Shown here: positions 19,560-27,629 of the stretch, one piece after another
Numbering within the stretch: position 1 is the first letter of the stretch
How the letters are laid out: every line of letters starts with the position of its first letter
Assembly: GCF_000485595.1 (NCBI RefSeq)
Contig: NW_014577382.1
Location: forward strand, 144,744 to 172,533
Direction of reading: 5' to 3'
From: Priapulus caudatus
Taxonomy: Eukaryota > Priapulida > Priapulimorpha > Priapulimorphida > Priapulidae
DNA: 27,790 nt
Made by a program: the position numbers and the translations under genes
The notes under the pieces: model-generated
Seen by the model: only the letters and a program-made list of their open reading frames with translations
Databases searched by the model: none
What the model was told of the DNA's origin: nothing

Positions 19560-20330
19560 GGCTCACCTGCATGAGGTCACCCGCTCACCTGAGCGACGTC
19601 ACCGCTCACCTGCGCGACGTCACCGTTCACCTGCCATGACGTCACGCCTCACCCGCGCGACGTCACCGGTCACCTGCACGATGTCACGTTCACCTGCGCG
19701 CGTCACTCTTCAGCGGCGCGAACGTCACCGCCTCACTCTGCCGCGACGGTCACCGCTCACCTGCGCGGACGTCACGGTCACCTGCGCGACGTCACGGTCA
19801 CACTGCACGATGTCACCGTTCACCTGCACCATGTCACCGTTCACCTGCGCGACGTCACCGTTCAACTGCCATGACGTCACCGCTCACGCTGCTCGACGTC
19901 ACCGGCACCTGCACGATGTCACCGTTCACCTGCGCGACGTCACCGTTCACAGTGCGCGACGTCCACGCTCACCTGCGCGACGTCACCGGTCACCTGCGGC
20001 GACGTCACCTTCACCTGCACACGTCACCGCACACCTGCATGATGTCACCCGTTCACCTGCGCGACGTCACCGTTCACGTGCGCGACGTCACCGCTCACCT
20101 GCGCGACGTCAACCGGTCACCTGCGCGGACGTCACGCTCACCTGCGCGACGTCACCTTCACCGACACGACGTCACCGCCTCACCTGCATGATGTCCCCGC
20201 TCACCTGCATGATGTCACCGTTCACCTGCGCGTCACCACCGCTCACCTGCATGATGTCACCGATCACCTGCATGACGTCACCGTTCACCTGCGCGTCACC
20301 ACCGCTCACCTGCATGATGTCACCGATCAC
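19560..20330. repeat. 21-bp minisatellite carrying splice-donor-like sites
   Basis: About 36 imperfect copies of cacctgcgcgacgtcaccgt plus t (21 bp), with gatg/gacg and gttc/gctc variants and single-base length changes. On the gene's - strand each unit reads ...GACGTCGCGCAG|GTGAAC or CAG|GTGAGC, a good 5' splice-site match, together with a TGACGTC CRE-like core. The period is a multiple of three, so the - frame extends as a heptad such as GDVAQVN/GDIMQVS. The array begins at the end of the exon at 20310-20520, whose own last codons (GDIMQ) and donor look like the seed unit. Confidence 0.9.
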
Positions 20331-20520
20331 GCCGCCCGAGTTCATCGCTGTCATCTCCTGCAGCTTCTCGAGCGCCTCGTATCGCTGCTTCCAGTCGCTC
20401 GCCCCCAGCAGCTGCTCAGCTCTGCCGTCACGTTGGCGCTCTGAGGCTTCCCTTGCCTGGCCTATTCTTCAGGCTTCCCGTGAGCGCACGCTGCTGTTGG
20501 TGCCCCGCGCTAACGTGCCC
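20310..20520 (-). pseudogene. TOGARAM-like exon (linker to TOG4 start), copy 1, frameshifted
   Basis: Same exon as 25622-25835 but 211 instead of 214 bp and with several single-base differences. For example one T is lost in the cagctgcttcagc region, and one base each in the ttccccttgcc and gtgggccgc regions. The frame is therefore lost after GTLARGTNSSVR. The acceptor ctctcag and donor CATGCAG|GTGAGC are preserved, and the donor is followed at once by the 21-bp minisatellite. It is the copy whose end (…GDIMQ, phase 0) would join the exon at 18824 correctly. Confidence 0.75.
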
Positions 20521-20902
20521 CTGAGAGAACGATCGAAACACGTCAGATTGAGTGTGGCACGATAGATGTTCGTGTGAAAGCGATCTGAGGGTGAAAGCAT
20601 GTAGCAAAGTATGTAGAGGCGCACTATGCTATAGCTAGATCTGTGAACACGCTCAACTGGCAAAAATATATTCATGTTGTCTTGATTGATGTGTATCTTG
20701 AACTATATGTGTTTACCACATTCAGTAATTACAATTCATGCTCGACATATGAATGCCTGAAACAATTTTGAGCAGAGACAAACATATCGCGATGTATCAA
20801 CAAATGAATGCAGTAATTTCTACGAAATCTCATCACAAGATTCTGCTTAAACTACTGCAACGCGAATTTAGTCTCATCTAAGGAAAAGGTTTACTGGCTT
20901 AC

Positions 20903-20948
20903 TTTCCGCTAGGGTGGTTGTCTCGGCCGGACGATGCGCTCGAACTTC
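20903..20948 (-). CDS. Possible 46-bp micro-exon, copy 1
   Basis: Acceptor tcctctatag, then a 46-bp open segment reading EVRAHRPAETTTLAE, then donor GAAA|GTAAGC. It starts in phase 0 after the preceding exon and leaves one base. The joint to the next exon stays open only if that exon starts at an internal acceptor (gttag|CGCGG), not at ctctcag. It is conserved as an open segment in copy 2. It has no family match; this region is a variable linker in TOGARAM proteins, so similarity cannot decide it. Confidence 0.4.
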
Positions 20949-21169
20949 CTATAGAGGAGGATCCATGGCTTTCTAGCTATAACCCTGCAAATGAGCATAC
21001 AGCACATCATATATTAGCATTGAAATCAGCGTATAAATCAATATAACTGTGTGGATATACTTTCTCAATGTGACAGCTTTATAATAGAAGCTAATATAAG
21101 TGCATGGACCATTAATATAATTAAAAGATAAGTTGGAACACGACAAAGGATTAAAATACTGAGAAAATG

Positions 21170-21628
21170 CAGGGTGGTCCAACATCCCGATTTCGTTGGG
21201 ATTATCCCGAGTTTGCTCGAAATTCCTTCGTCGGATAAGGAAAATCCTGATTTTCGATATTTTGCACGCACTATCTCGTGAAAAAAAGTCAAGAAATATT
21301 TTCCACTTAATTTCTCACGATTGTTAGCAATAAAATCGATTCTGAACGCTCCGTTGCCTTCCCTGCATGCATTTCGAGCCTGAGCAAACTTTACATACTA
21401 ACTTATAACTAATACAAACCAATTCAAACATTAGTTGCTGTCATATCAACGATGGTGTTGTGAAATAAATGTCGTTTGATTTCTAGTAAGTATTGACGTT
21501 TATTTTATACAAACACAAAACGATTACGTTCCCAGATCCTAATTAAAAATTCGGGAGGGGACATGCCCCAGACACCCCTCCCCCTAATGAAAATCCTAAT
21601 TTCTTAAGTCTACAGGTTGGACACTCTG
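21170..21628. mobile_element. Intronic hAT-like MITE, copy 1
   Basis: Starts CAGGGTGGTCCAAC and ends GGTTGGACACTCTG, giving about 14-bp inverted repeats with CAG...CTG ends (one extra G in this copy). It is flanked by AAAATG on both sides as a short target duplication. The body is rich in cgggat/atcccg motifs and lacks a transposase. The same insertion is in copy 2, so it predates the duplication. Confidence 0.7.
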
Positions 21629-21669
21629 AAAATGTCGTATCTTGTGTAAACACTACTTCACTAGCATAC

Positions 21670-21794
21670 CTTAAGCTTGATGCGATCCAGTGCAGGCGAA
21701 TATTACTTAATTGCGATGGGGTCAGGTATTTAGTGAGACACTTCTCAAAATCTGGATGTCCATCAAAAGGGAGAAAATCTTTTTCCCGTAAACT
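21670..21794 (-). pseudogene. TOGARAM-like exon (end of TOG3), copy 1, frameshifted
   Basis: Counterpart of 26992-27118 but 125 instead of 127 bp. It lacks one G in tggatggtcc and one T in gcaggctgaat. HPDFEKCLTKYLTPSQLSNI is still readable between the two indels. Acceptor cttgcag and donor AAG|GTATGC are intact. Confidence 0.8.
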
Positions 21795-21991
21795 CTGCAA
21801 GACAACACACAAACAATCATGCACACCCGATACTTATGTTCATAACATTACTACGAAGATTGCAGTGTTTCAATCTTTGTGATATCACACTTTTCCTGTA
21901 GATTGGCAAACAGATAGAAAATCAGCGCAGGTACATATGCGTATATAAAAAAAATCAAATATACGCTTAGGGAAATGAACTTGGCACCCAC

Positions 21992-22151
21992 CTAGGTTCC
22001 TGCGAGTCCATCGGCAACAATCTTGCGCAGCAATGAGCATCTTGTCAGTGACACTCTTCTGTCCATTCAGCACTTTAGCACAAGCACCCATCGTCTCGGT
22101 CAATTGTCCCAAGAACTGTGCTGTACTGCTCGAATGGCCGGGTTCCTATGC
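21992..22151 (-). pseudogene. TOGARAM-like exon (TOG3 third part), copy 1, frameshifted
   Basis: Counterpart of 27318-27476 but 160 instead of 159 bp. The start HRNPAIR is preserved and joins the exon at 22690 in phase (AC+G, Thr). Small indels then interrupt the frame around the GMTAQFLG codons and again near AAKVLNG and AFVADGS. GQLTETMGA and VTDKMLIAAQ can still be read. Acceptor tatgtag and donor AG|GTGGGT are kept. Confidence 0.8.
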
Positions 22152-22309
22152 CTACATAAACATCATCCAGTCATCACAGTTCAGTCATCACTGTGTTAGA
22201 CTTACTAGTATTGACCAGTAAATTCTTTTAAAATCTTTGAAATGCAAACATGTAACGTTAGTTTGTTTCAGCAGAACAGGATATGTATGTATATGAATTG
22301 ACTTTTAAA

Positions 22310-22405
22310 CTACTCTATTATCAATTCTTAACTATGTGCTAATGTGACTTATAGTGTACATTTTTTTAAACGGCTCTATTTTCAATTCTTAACTATGCTA
22401 TTTAT
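22310..22405. repeat. ~60-bp intronic tandem repeat, copy 1 (two units)
   Basis: Unit containing caattcttaactatgtgcta, gtgacttatagtgta and aaacggctctattt. Two units are seen here and three or more in copy 2 (27630-27790), so unit number differs between the duplicated segments. Confidence 0.8.
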
Positions 22406-22477
22406 TATGGTATTGTGATTCATTTCGTGAAACCAAACCCTTAGAAAAAGATAGCGAAATGCGCTTGCCATGTACAG

Positions 22478-22657
22478 TTAAACCTCGATTATCCGAACGA
22501 GACGGGCGGGGAGTATTGTGTTCGGATAACTGATTGTTCAGATAACTGATCTGATCGTATTACCGTTAAATATTCACAGCCCGGACCTTGAGAATCTTGT
22601 TCGGATATCCGAGAATCGAATAAATGTGATGTTCGCATAAAAACCGGGTTAACCGTT
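22478..22657. mobile_element. pogo/Tigger-like MITE
   Basis: CAGTTAAACCTCGATTATCC continuing GAAC, preceded by TA, is the end sequence typical of pogo-group Tc1/mariner elements. On the other side the reverse complement of gggttaaccgtta gives a decayed partner (TAACGGTTAACCCGG), and ttcggataactga/ttcggatatccgag motifs lie between. No transposase. Intronic in the TOGARAM-like gene. Confidence 0.6.
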
Positions 22658-22689
22658 AATGCTCTTGACGATTCAACAGCGTGACTTAC

Positions 22690-22838
22690 GTTTGACCAGC
22701 GAGCACGAGTGCTAGCAGTGCCTTCTGATGAGTGACGTTCTCCACCATGGCAGAGAGGGCTCTCTCTGCTGCCTCCCTGATAAACGTGTTACTCTCACCA
22801 GTCTTGTGCAGCAGAATCTTCGTGATTACTTCCACATC
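22690..22838 (-). CDS. TOGARAM-like protein, TOG3 second exon
   Basis: 149-bp exon from acceptor ttgtctgtag to donor AAAC|GTAAGT. It reads DVEVITKILLHKTGESNTFI, then REAAERALSAMVENVTHQKA and LLALVLAGQ. This is the classic TOG-domain helix pair of TOGARAM1 (LLHK-GESN-FI). It starts in phase 0 after the exon at 24894 and leaves two bases that the next exon completes (ACG, Thr, then HRNP). The frame is fully open, and there is no second copy inside the window. Confidence 0.9.
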
Positions 22839-23689
22839 CTACAGACAAGAAACCCCACATGTAATCAGTTAACCCCCTGAAACAGTGAAAACTGAAATGT
22901 GATACAGCGAGTCGCAAGAATAGAAATAGCGGTTGTAAAGCTACTGCACATCCACCGCCGAGCACACCAGAGCCAATTACTCGCAGTGATTTAGTTATGC
23001 TTAGACACTGATGTAGACTAGAGTGATTGTTTTTGTTAAACAAGTATGTATGCATGAGTATTAGTATGCATAGTAGGCACATGGAAGGCATCACACTACT
23101 AAGTCTATGCATTCGTAAGCATTATTTGGCAGTAGTCAAAATGCACGTTTTGAATAATCTTGCTTAAACAGTACGTTTCATTTTTGCATTCGGCAAACCT
23201 TATTTCTTATGGTATGGCAAATTCACTTTTCATTTGCAACACCTACATTAAATGAAAGTGTCAATGACACTGTAGCTCACCTTGGGTGTCATAGAAGATG
23301 GAGGAGGGATATATAAAGCAAGAGTATATATGAGAGAACTCCCATTATATAGCATATCTCCCATTATATACTCTTGATAATGATATATGCATAAGTTTTG
23401 ATGCAAAAATAAATGTTTCAGATCTGAAAGTCGGAAATCTTGACGAGAAATGGCACTACGCCTAAATGATCGCCATTTTGGTTTTCGAATATCGCTCAAA
23501 TAAAAACAATAAAATATTCCAGTCAAATTACTGTAATGAAGAATCTAAAACACAATATTACACGTATATAGGTATGATTGTAGATTTGTTGACCAGTTAG
23601 ACGAAATAAACGTAATAGGACGTTGTCAACGACTCAACAACTGTTTTGCCTTACACATTCACATACCAAAATTTAACAAAATCAAATGA

Positions 23690-23960
23690 ATTTAGATGGC
23701 CATTTTCATTTTTGCCAAAAAATGGGCGTGGCTCGAAAGTAGGTCGACTGGCGTGCTCCAAAATAGGAAGTTCAAATCTCTCCCATAGGAGTAACGACTA
23801 TATGTAATTTGAAACATGTGGGTCAAACGGTTCTTGAGTTATCGTTGACCGTAGCCAAATGTTGACGGACGGACGGACGGACGGACGGACGTACGACGGA
23901 CGACACCGCATGGCAATAGCTCATCTTGACGATGTCAAGGCGAGCTACAAAATGGCCACC
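23690..23960. mobile_element. Dispersed-repeat-like module with (GGAC)n
   Basis: Contains tcaaacggttcttgagttat, a run of about nine GGAC/GACG units at 23864-23904, then gcatggcaatagctcatctt and cgagctacaaaatggcca. Modules with a permissive sentence-like body and an internal tetranucleotide run are common dispersed repeats in marine invertebrates. I cannot define its ends or class here. Confidence 0.45.
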
Positions 23961-24108
23961 ACAGAGCCGAACGCTCTTCACATGATTTAAAGGATCCTTT
24001 CCACCTTGATCCACCATCAGATCACCGATAGTAAGCACACGATCAAGACAGACAGGTGAAACCAGGTAAACAGTGCATCTTGATCGCAACCATACACTGC
24101 AGATGCCA

Positions 24109-24842
24109 TCTACTATGCTCTACTGCACTCACACGAAACTTGGTTACACTGACTACTGTACTAGATTCGTGTCTAGTGCACTCACACGGGTTTGCGATAT
24201 TACCTACCCTACTAGTCTCACTGCCTCATGTCTACTGCCATCACGTGGGTTTGCGATATTACCTACCATACTAGTCTCAGGTCTACTGGCCTCACGTGGG
24301 TTTGCGATATTTGCTGCTGTACTAGTCTCAGGTCTACTGCCATCACGTGGGTTTGCGATGTTTCCTGCTGTACTAGTCTCAGGTCTACTGCCACCACGTG
24401 GGTTTGCGATATTACCTACCCTACTAGTCTCACTGTCTCAGGTCTACTGCCATCACGTGGGTTTGCGATATTACCTATCATACTAGTCTCAGGTCTACTG
24501 CCATCACGTGGGTTTGCGATATTACCTGCTGTACTAGTCTCAGGTCTACTGCCATCACGTGGGTTTGCGATATTTCCTGCTGTACTAGTCTCAGGTCTAC
24601 TGCCATCACGTGGGTTTGCGATATTACCTACCATACTAGTCTCAGGTCTACTGCCATCACGCTGGGGTCTTGACCCTGTCTACTGTGACTGTGATACTCT
24701 CGAATCTACTGTCTTCACACTGGCTTGCTATAGTACTTACCGTACTAGTCTCATATCTACTACAATGACATGGGCCTTAGAATGCTGGCTACCTTGCCAC
24801 TCGTGTCTACTACACTCGTACAGATGCTGGCTGCCTTGCGAC
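24109..24842. repeat. 51-bp minisatellite with 212-bp higher-order repeat
   Basis: About fourteen units of 51 or 59 bp containing gtctactgccatcacgtggg then tttgcgatat and actagtctca. The central units are nearly identical and the outer ones decay. Two 212-bp super-units, each 59+51+51+51 bp, lie at 24171-24382 and 24383-24594 with matching variant order. Most core units carry an E-box, CACGTG. Because 51 is divisible by three, both strands stay open over long frames; these are by-products, not genes. Confidence 0.9.
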
Positions 24843-24893
24843 TCATGTCTGCAGGCCGGCCTGCGTCTGTAGGCAGCAGCAGCGACGACGTAC

Positions 24894-25086
24894 CGTGTCC
24901 ATGTTCTTTTGCAGGTGTATGAACATGTGTCTCATGCAGACCATGGCAGCGGTGGACACCTGCGAGCGTAGGTTCTTGATCTCGGCCATCATGGCGACGT
25001 TGACGGCGTGTAGCTGATGCAGCACGGTGTCGGTGTGATGCGCGACGAGCCGGCGCAAGTAGCTGATGCCGTCCCTCTTCTGCTCC
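24894..25086 (-). CDS. TOGARAM-like protein, TOG3 first exon
   Basis: 193-bp exon from acceptor catgtgtgcag to donor GACACG|GTACGT. It reads EQKRDGISYLRRLVAHHTDT, then MAEIKNLRSQVSTAAM and MFIHLQKNMDT. NLRSxVSxAA and HLQKxMD are hallmark TOG3 strings of TOGARAM1. The first base completes a split codon; by family comparison this should be the Trp of the DW motif. It therefore needs an upstream exon ending with two bases, which I do not find in the window. The frame is open. The acceptor region is repeated upstream (25137-25275). Confidence 0.9.
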
Positions 25087-25290
25087 CTGCACACATGTAT
25101 AGACGTACAACGTGAATAATATGAATCCATGTACATATGCCTAGGCTAGATCTACTCCCATCCCGCTTCTGTTCCCTGCACACACACACATCCCTACAAC
25201 ATGAACACGAATACATCCATGTACAGATACCCAGGCTAGATCCAAGCGCTTCTGCTCCCAGCACACACACACAGACACAACTTGAACATG
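25064..25290 (-). repeat. Triplicated 3' splice site and exon start
   Basis: cttctgctccctgcacac (exon start plus acceptor on the - strand) at 25077 is repeated, slightly altered, at 25166 (cttctgttccctgcacac) and 25249 (cttctgctcccagcacac). The periods are about 89 and 83 bp. Each carries the CA-rich polypyrimidine-side sequence, and the first two share the gtacatatgcc/gtacagatacc...aggctagatc spacer. Only the copy at 25086 continues into the full exon. Confidence 0.8.
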
Positions 25291-25597
25291 AATCCATTCA
25301 CATACAATCATGCACACATGCACACGCACGCAAACACGCACGTATGCACACATACGCATGCACAGTCGCACATGCATGCACACATACGCATGCACAGTCG
25401 CACATGCATGCACACACCTGCATGTACATGTGCATATAAATACACACACGCACGCACATACAATCATGCAAGCACGCACACACCTGCATGCACACGTGCA
25501 TACAAATATATACACACATGCACATACAATCATGCACACATGCACACAGGCACACGAATGCAAACACACACGCACGTACACATGCACGCACGCACAT
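25290..25597. repeat. CA/CGCA/TGCA-rich microsatellite
   Basis: About 300 bp of cacaca, cgcacg and tgcacatgca motifs. It gives long cysteine- or histidine-rich frames on both strands that are translation artefacts. Its lower side joins the acceptor repeats; its upper side is the junction with duplicated copy 2. Confidence 0.9.
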
Positions 25598-25621
25598 CAC
25601 CTGCGCGTCACCACCGCTCAC

Positions 25622-25835
25622 CTGCATGATGTCACCGATCACCGCGCCCGAGTTCATCGCTGTCATCTCCTGCAGCTTCTCGAGCCCCTCGTATCGCTGC
25701 TTCCAGTCGCTCGCCCCCAACAGCTGCTTCAGCTCTGCCGTCACGTTGGCGCTCTGAGGCTTCCCCTTGCCTGGCCTCTTCTTCAGGCTTCCCGTGGGCC
25801 GCACGCTGCTGTTGGTGCCCCGCGCTAACGTGCCC
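25622..25835 (-). CDS. TOGARAM-like exon (linker to TOG4 start), copy 2
   Basis: 214-bp exon from acceptor gttctctcag to donor CATGCAG|GTGAGC. It reads GTLARGTNSSVRPTGSLKKR, a basic linker, then ELKQLLGASDWKQRYEGLEK and LQEMTAMNSGAVIGDIMQ, the first helices of TOG4 with its DW motif. It begins with one base of a split codon and ends in phase 0. The next exon upstream in coordinates (25086) needs two preceding bases, so direct splicing of this copy to it would shift the frame. An alternative start at gttag|CGCGG, 18 bp inside, is possible. Confidence 0.8.
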
Positions 25836-26214
25836 CTGAGAGAACGATCGAAACACGTCAGATTGAGTGTGGCCACGATAGATGTTCGTGTGAAAGCGAT
25901 CTGAGGGTGAAAGCATGTAGCAAGTACGTAGAGGCGCACTATGCTAAGCTAGATCTGTGAACACGCTCAACTGGCAAAAAATATTCATGTTGTCTTGATT
26001 GATGTGTATCTTGAACTATATGTGTTTACCACATTCAGTAATTACAATTCATGCTCGACATATGAATGCCTGAAACAATTTTGAGCAGAGACAACATATC
26101 GCGATGTATCAACAAATGAATGCAGTAATTTCTACGAAATCTCATCACAAGATTCTGCATAAACTACTGCAACGCGAATTTAGTCTCATCTAGGGAAAAG
26201 GTTTACTGGCTTAC

Positions 26215-26260
26215 TTTCCGCTAGGGTGGCTGTCTCGGCCGGACGATGCCCTCGAACTTG
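26215..26260 (-). CDS. Possible 46-bp micro-exon, copy 2
   Basis: Acceptor tcctctatag, open segment QVRGHRPAETATLAE, donor GAAA|GTAAGC. Same position and phase as 20903-20948 in copy 1, with three base changes and no indel. Kept open in both copies, but with no homology support; it could be a chance pair of splice sites. Confidence 0.4.
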
Positions 26261-26482
26261 CTATAGAGGAGGATCCATGGCTTTCTAGGCTATAACCCTG
26301 CAAATGAGCATACAGCACATCATATATTAGCATTGAAATCAGCGTATAAATCAATATAACAGTTGTGATATACTTTCTCAATGTGACAGCTTAATAATAG
26401 AAGCTAATATAAGTGCATGGACCATTAATATAATTAAAAGATAAGTTGGAACACGACAAAGGATTAAAATACTGAGAAAATG

Positions 26483-26950
26483 CAGGGTGTCCAACCATCC
26501 CCGATTTCGTTGGGATTATCCCGAGTTTGCTCGAAATTCCTCCGTCGGGATAAGGAAAATCCTGATTTTCGATATTTTGCACGCACTATCTCGGGAAAAA
26601 AAGTCAAGAAATATTTTCCACTTAATTTCTCACGATTGTTAGCAATAAAATCGATTCTGAACGCTCCGTTGCCTTCCCTGCATGCATTTCGAGCCTGAGC
26701 GAACTTTACATACTAACTTATAACTAATACAAACCAATTCAAACATTAGTTGCTGTCATATCAACGATGGTGTTGTGAAATAAATGTCGTTTGATTTCTA
26801 GTAAAGTATTGACGTTTATTTTATACAAACACAAAAACGATTACGTTCCCGGATCCTAATTTAAAAATTCCGGGGAGGGGGACATGCCCCAGACACCCCC
26901 TCCCCCTAATGAAAATCCTAATTTCTTAAGTCTACAGGTTGGACACTCTG
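26483..26950. mobile_element. Intronic hAT-like MITE, copy 2
   Basis: CAGGGTGTCCAACC at the left and GGTTGGACACTCTG at the right, with AAAATG on both sides. 468 bp, versus 459 bp in copy 1. No transposase frame; the interior frames reading SSKLGIIPTKSG are part of the repeat, not an exon. Confidence 0.7.
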
Positions 26951-26991
26951 AAAATGTCGTATCTTGTGTAAACACTACTTCACTAGCATAC

Positions 26992-27118
26992 CTTAAGCTT
27001 GATGCGATCCAGTGCAGGCTGAATATTACTTAATTGCGATGGGGTCAGGTATTTAGTGAGACACTTCTCAAAATCTGGATGGTCCATCAAAAGGGAGAAA
27101 ATCTTTTTCCCGTAAACT
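26992..27118 (-). CDS. TOGARAM-like exon (end of TOG3), copy 2
   Basis: 127-bp exon from acceptor tgtcttgcag to donor AAG|GTATGC. One base completes an Arg codon with the previous exon, followed by 42 codons beginning VYGKKIFSLLMDHPDFEKCL and ending PALDRIKLK. YG+KxxxxLMxHPDFxKxLxKYL is a strong TOGARAM signature for the end of TOG3. Intact frame, phase-0 exit. Confidence 0.9.
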
Positions 27119-27317
27119 CTGCAAGACAACACACAAACAATCATGCACCACCCGATACTTATGTTCATAACATTACTACGAAGATTGCAGTGTTTCAATC
27201 TTTGTGATATCACACTTTTCCTGTAGATTGGCAAACAGATAGAAAATCAGCGCAGGTACATATGCGTATAATAAAAAAAATCAAATATACGCTTAGGGAA
27301 ATGAACTTGGCACCCAC

Positions 27318-27476
27318 CTAGGTTCCTGCGATCCATCAGCAACAAATGCTTGCGCAGCAATGAGCATCTTGTCAGTGACATCTTTCTGTCCATTCAGCAC
27401 TTTAGCAGCACCCATCGTCTCGGTCAATTGTCCCAAGAACTGTGCTGTCATGCCTCGAATGGCCGGGTTCCTATGC
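27318..27476 (-). CDS. TOGARAM-like exon (TOG3 third part), copy 2
   Basis: 159-bp exon from acceptor gtttatgtag to donor CCTAG|GTGGGT. It reads HRNPAIRGMTAQFLGQLTET, MGAAKVLNGQKDVTDKMLIA and AQAFVADGSQEPR, corresponding block by block to TOG3 of TOGARAM1. It starts with one base of a Thr codon supplied by the previous exon, whose copy-2 version lies outside the window. Fully open. Confidence 0.9.
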
Positions 27477-27629
27477 CTACATAAACATCATCCAGTCATC
27501 ACAGTTCAGTCATCACTGTGTTAGACTTACTAGTATTGACCAGGTAAATTCTTTTAAAATCTTTGAAATGCAAACATGTAACGTTAGTTGTTTCAGCAGA
27601 ACAGGATATGTATGTATATGAATTGACTT

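Larger units (their letters stand above)
20285..22440. repeat. Duplicated TOGARAM segment, copy 1
   Basis: Nearly identical to 25597-27790, exons and introns included, at an offset of about 5.3 kb. Copy 1 differs mainly by single-base insertions and deletions that break each shared larger exon, and by having fewer units of the ~60-bp repeat near its upper end. High identity in introns means the duplication is recent or artefactual. The lower boundary lies in the 21-bp minisatellite. The upper boundary cannot be fixed, because the window ends within copy 2. Confidence 0.9.
22839..24893 (-). other. 2.05-kb intron of the TOGARAM-like gene
   Basis: Separates the two TOG3 exons. It contains a tandem cccattatata(t/c) block near 23340-23370, a repetitive module with a GGAC run (23690-23960) and the 51-bp minisatellite (24109-24842). 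No further exon was recognised. Confidence 0.7.

Noticed and set aside
19560-20330. A CRISPR-like array
   Set aside because: The units are contiguous with no spacers, and the host is a eukaryote. It is a minisatellite.
19438-20565. A 375-residue + strand open frame rich in histidine, arginine and threonine
   Set aside because: It is the 21-bp minisatellite read in translation. The period is divisible by three, so stops are rare on both strands. The real gene here is on the - strand.
23823-24089. Possible TOGARAM exon on the - strand (DRVLTIGDLMVDQ...)
   Set aside because: The exon at 22690 already follows the exon at 24894 in correct phase and protein order. The segment overlaps a dispersed-repeat module and lacks TOG signatures.
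24073-24872. Long + and - open frames with 17-residue repeats
   Set aside because: By-products of the 51-bp minisatellite (51 is 17 codons). No start context, splice sites or family similarity; located in a TOGARAM intron.
25141-25939. Cysteine-rich - strand and histidine-rich + strand open frames
   Set aside because: They translate the CA/CGCA/TGCA microsatellite and, at the 25.6-25.9 kb end, read into the true TOGARAM exon. Not separate genes.
26391-26582. Open frame containing SSKLGIIPTKSG in both duplicated copies
   Set aside because: It overlaps the end of the intronic hAT-like MITE. Its conservation between copies only reflects the duplication.
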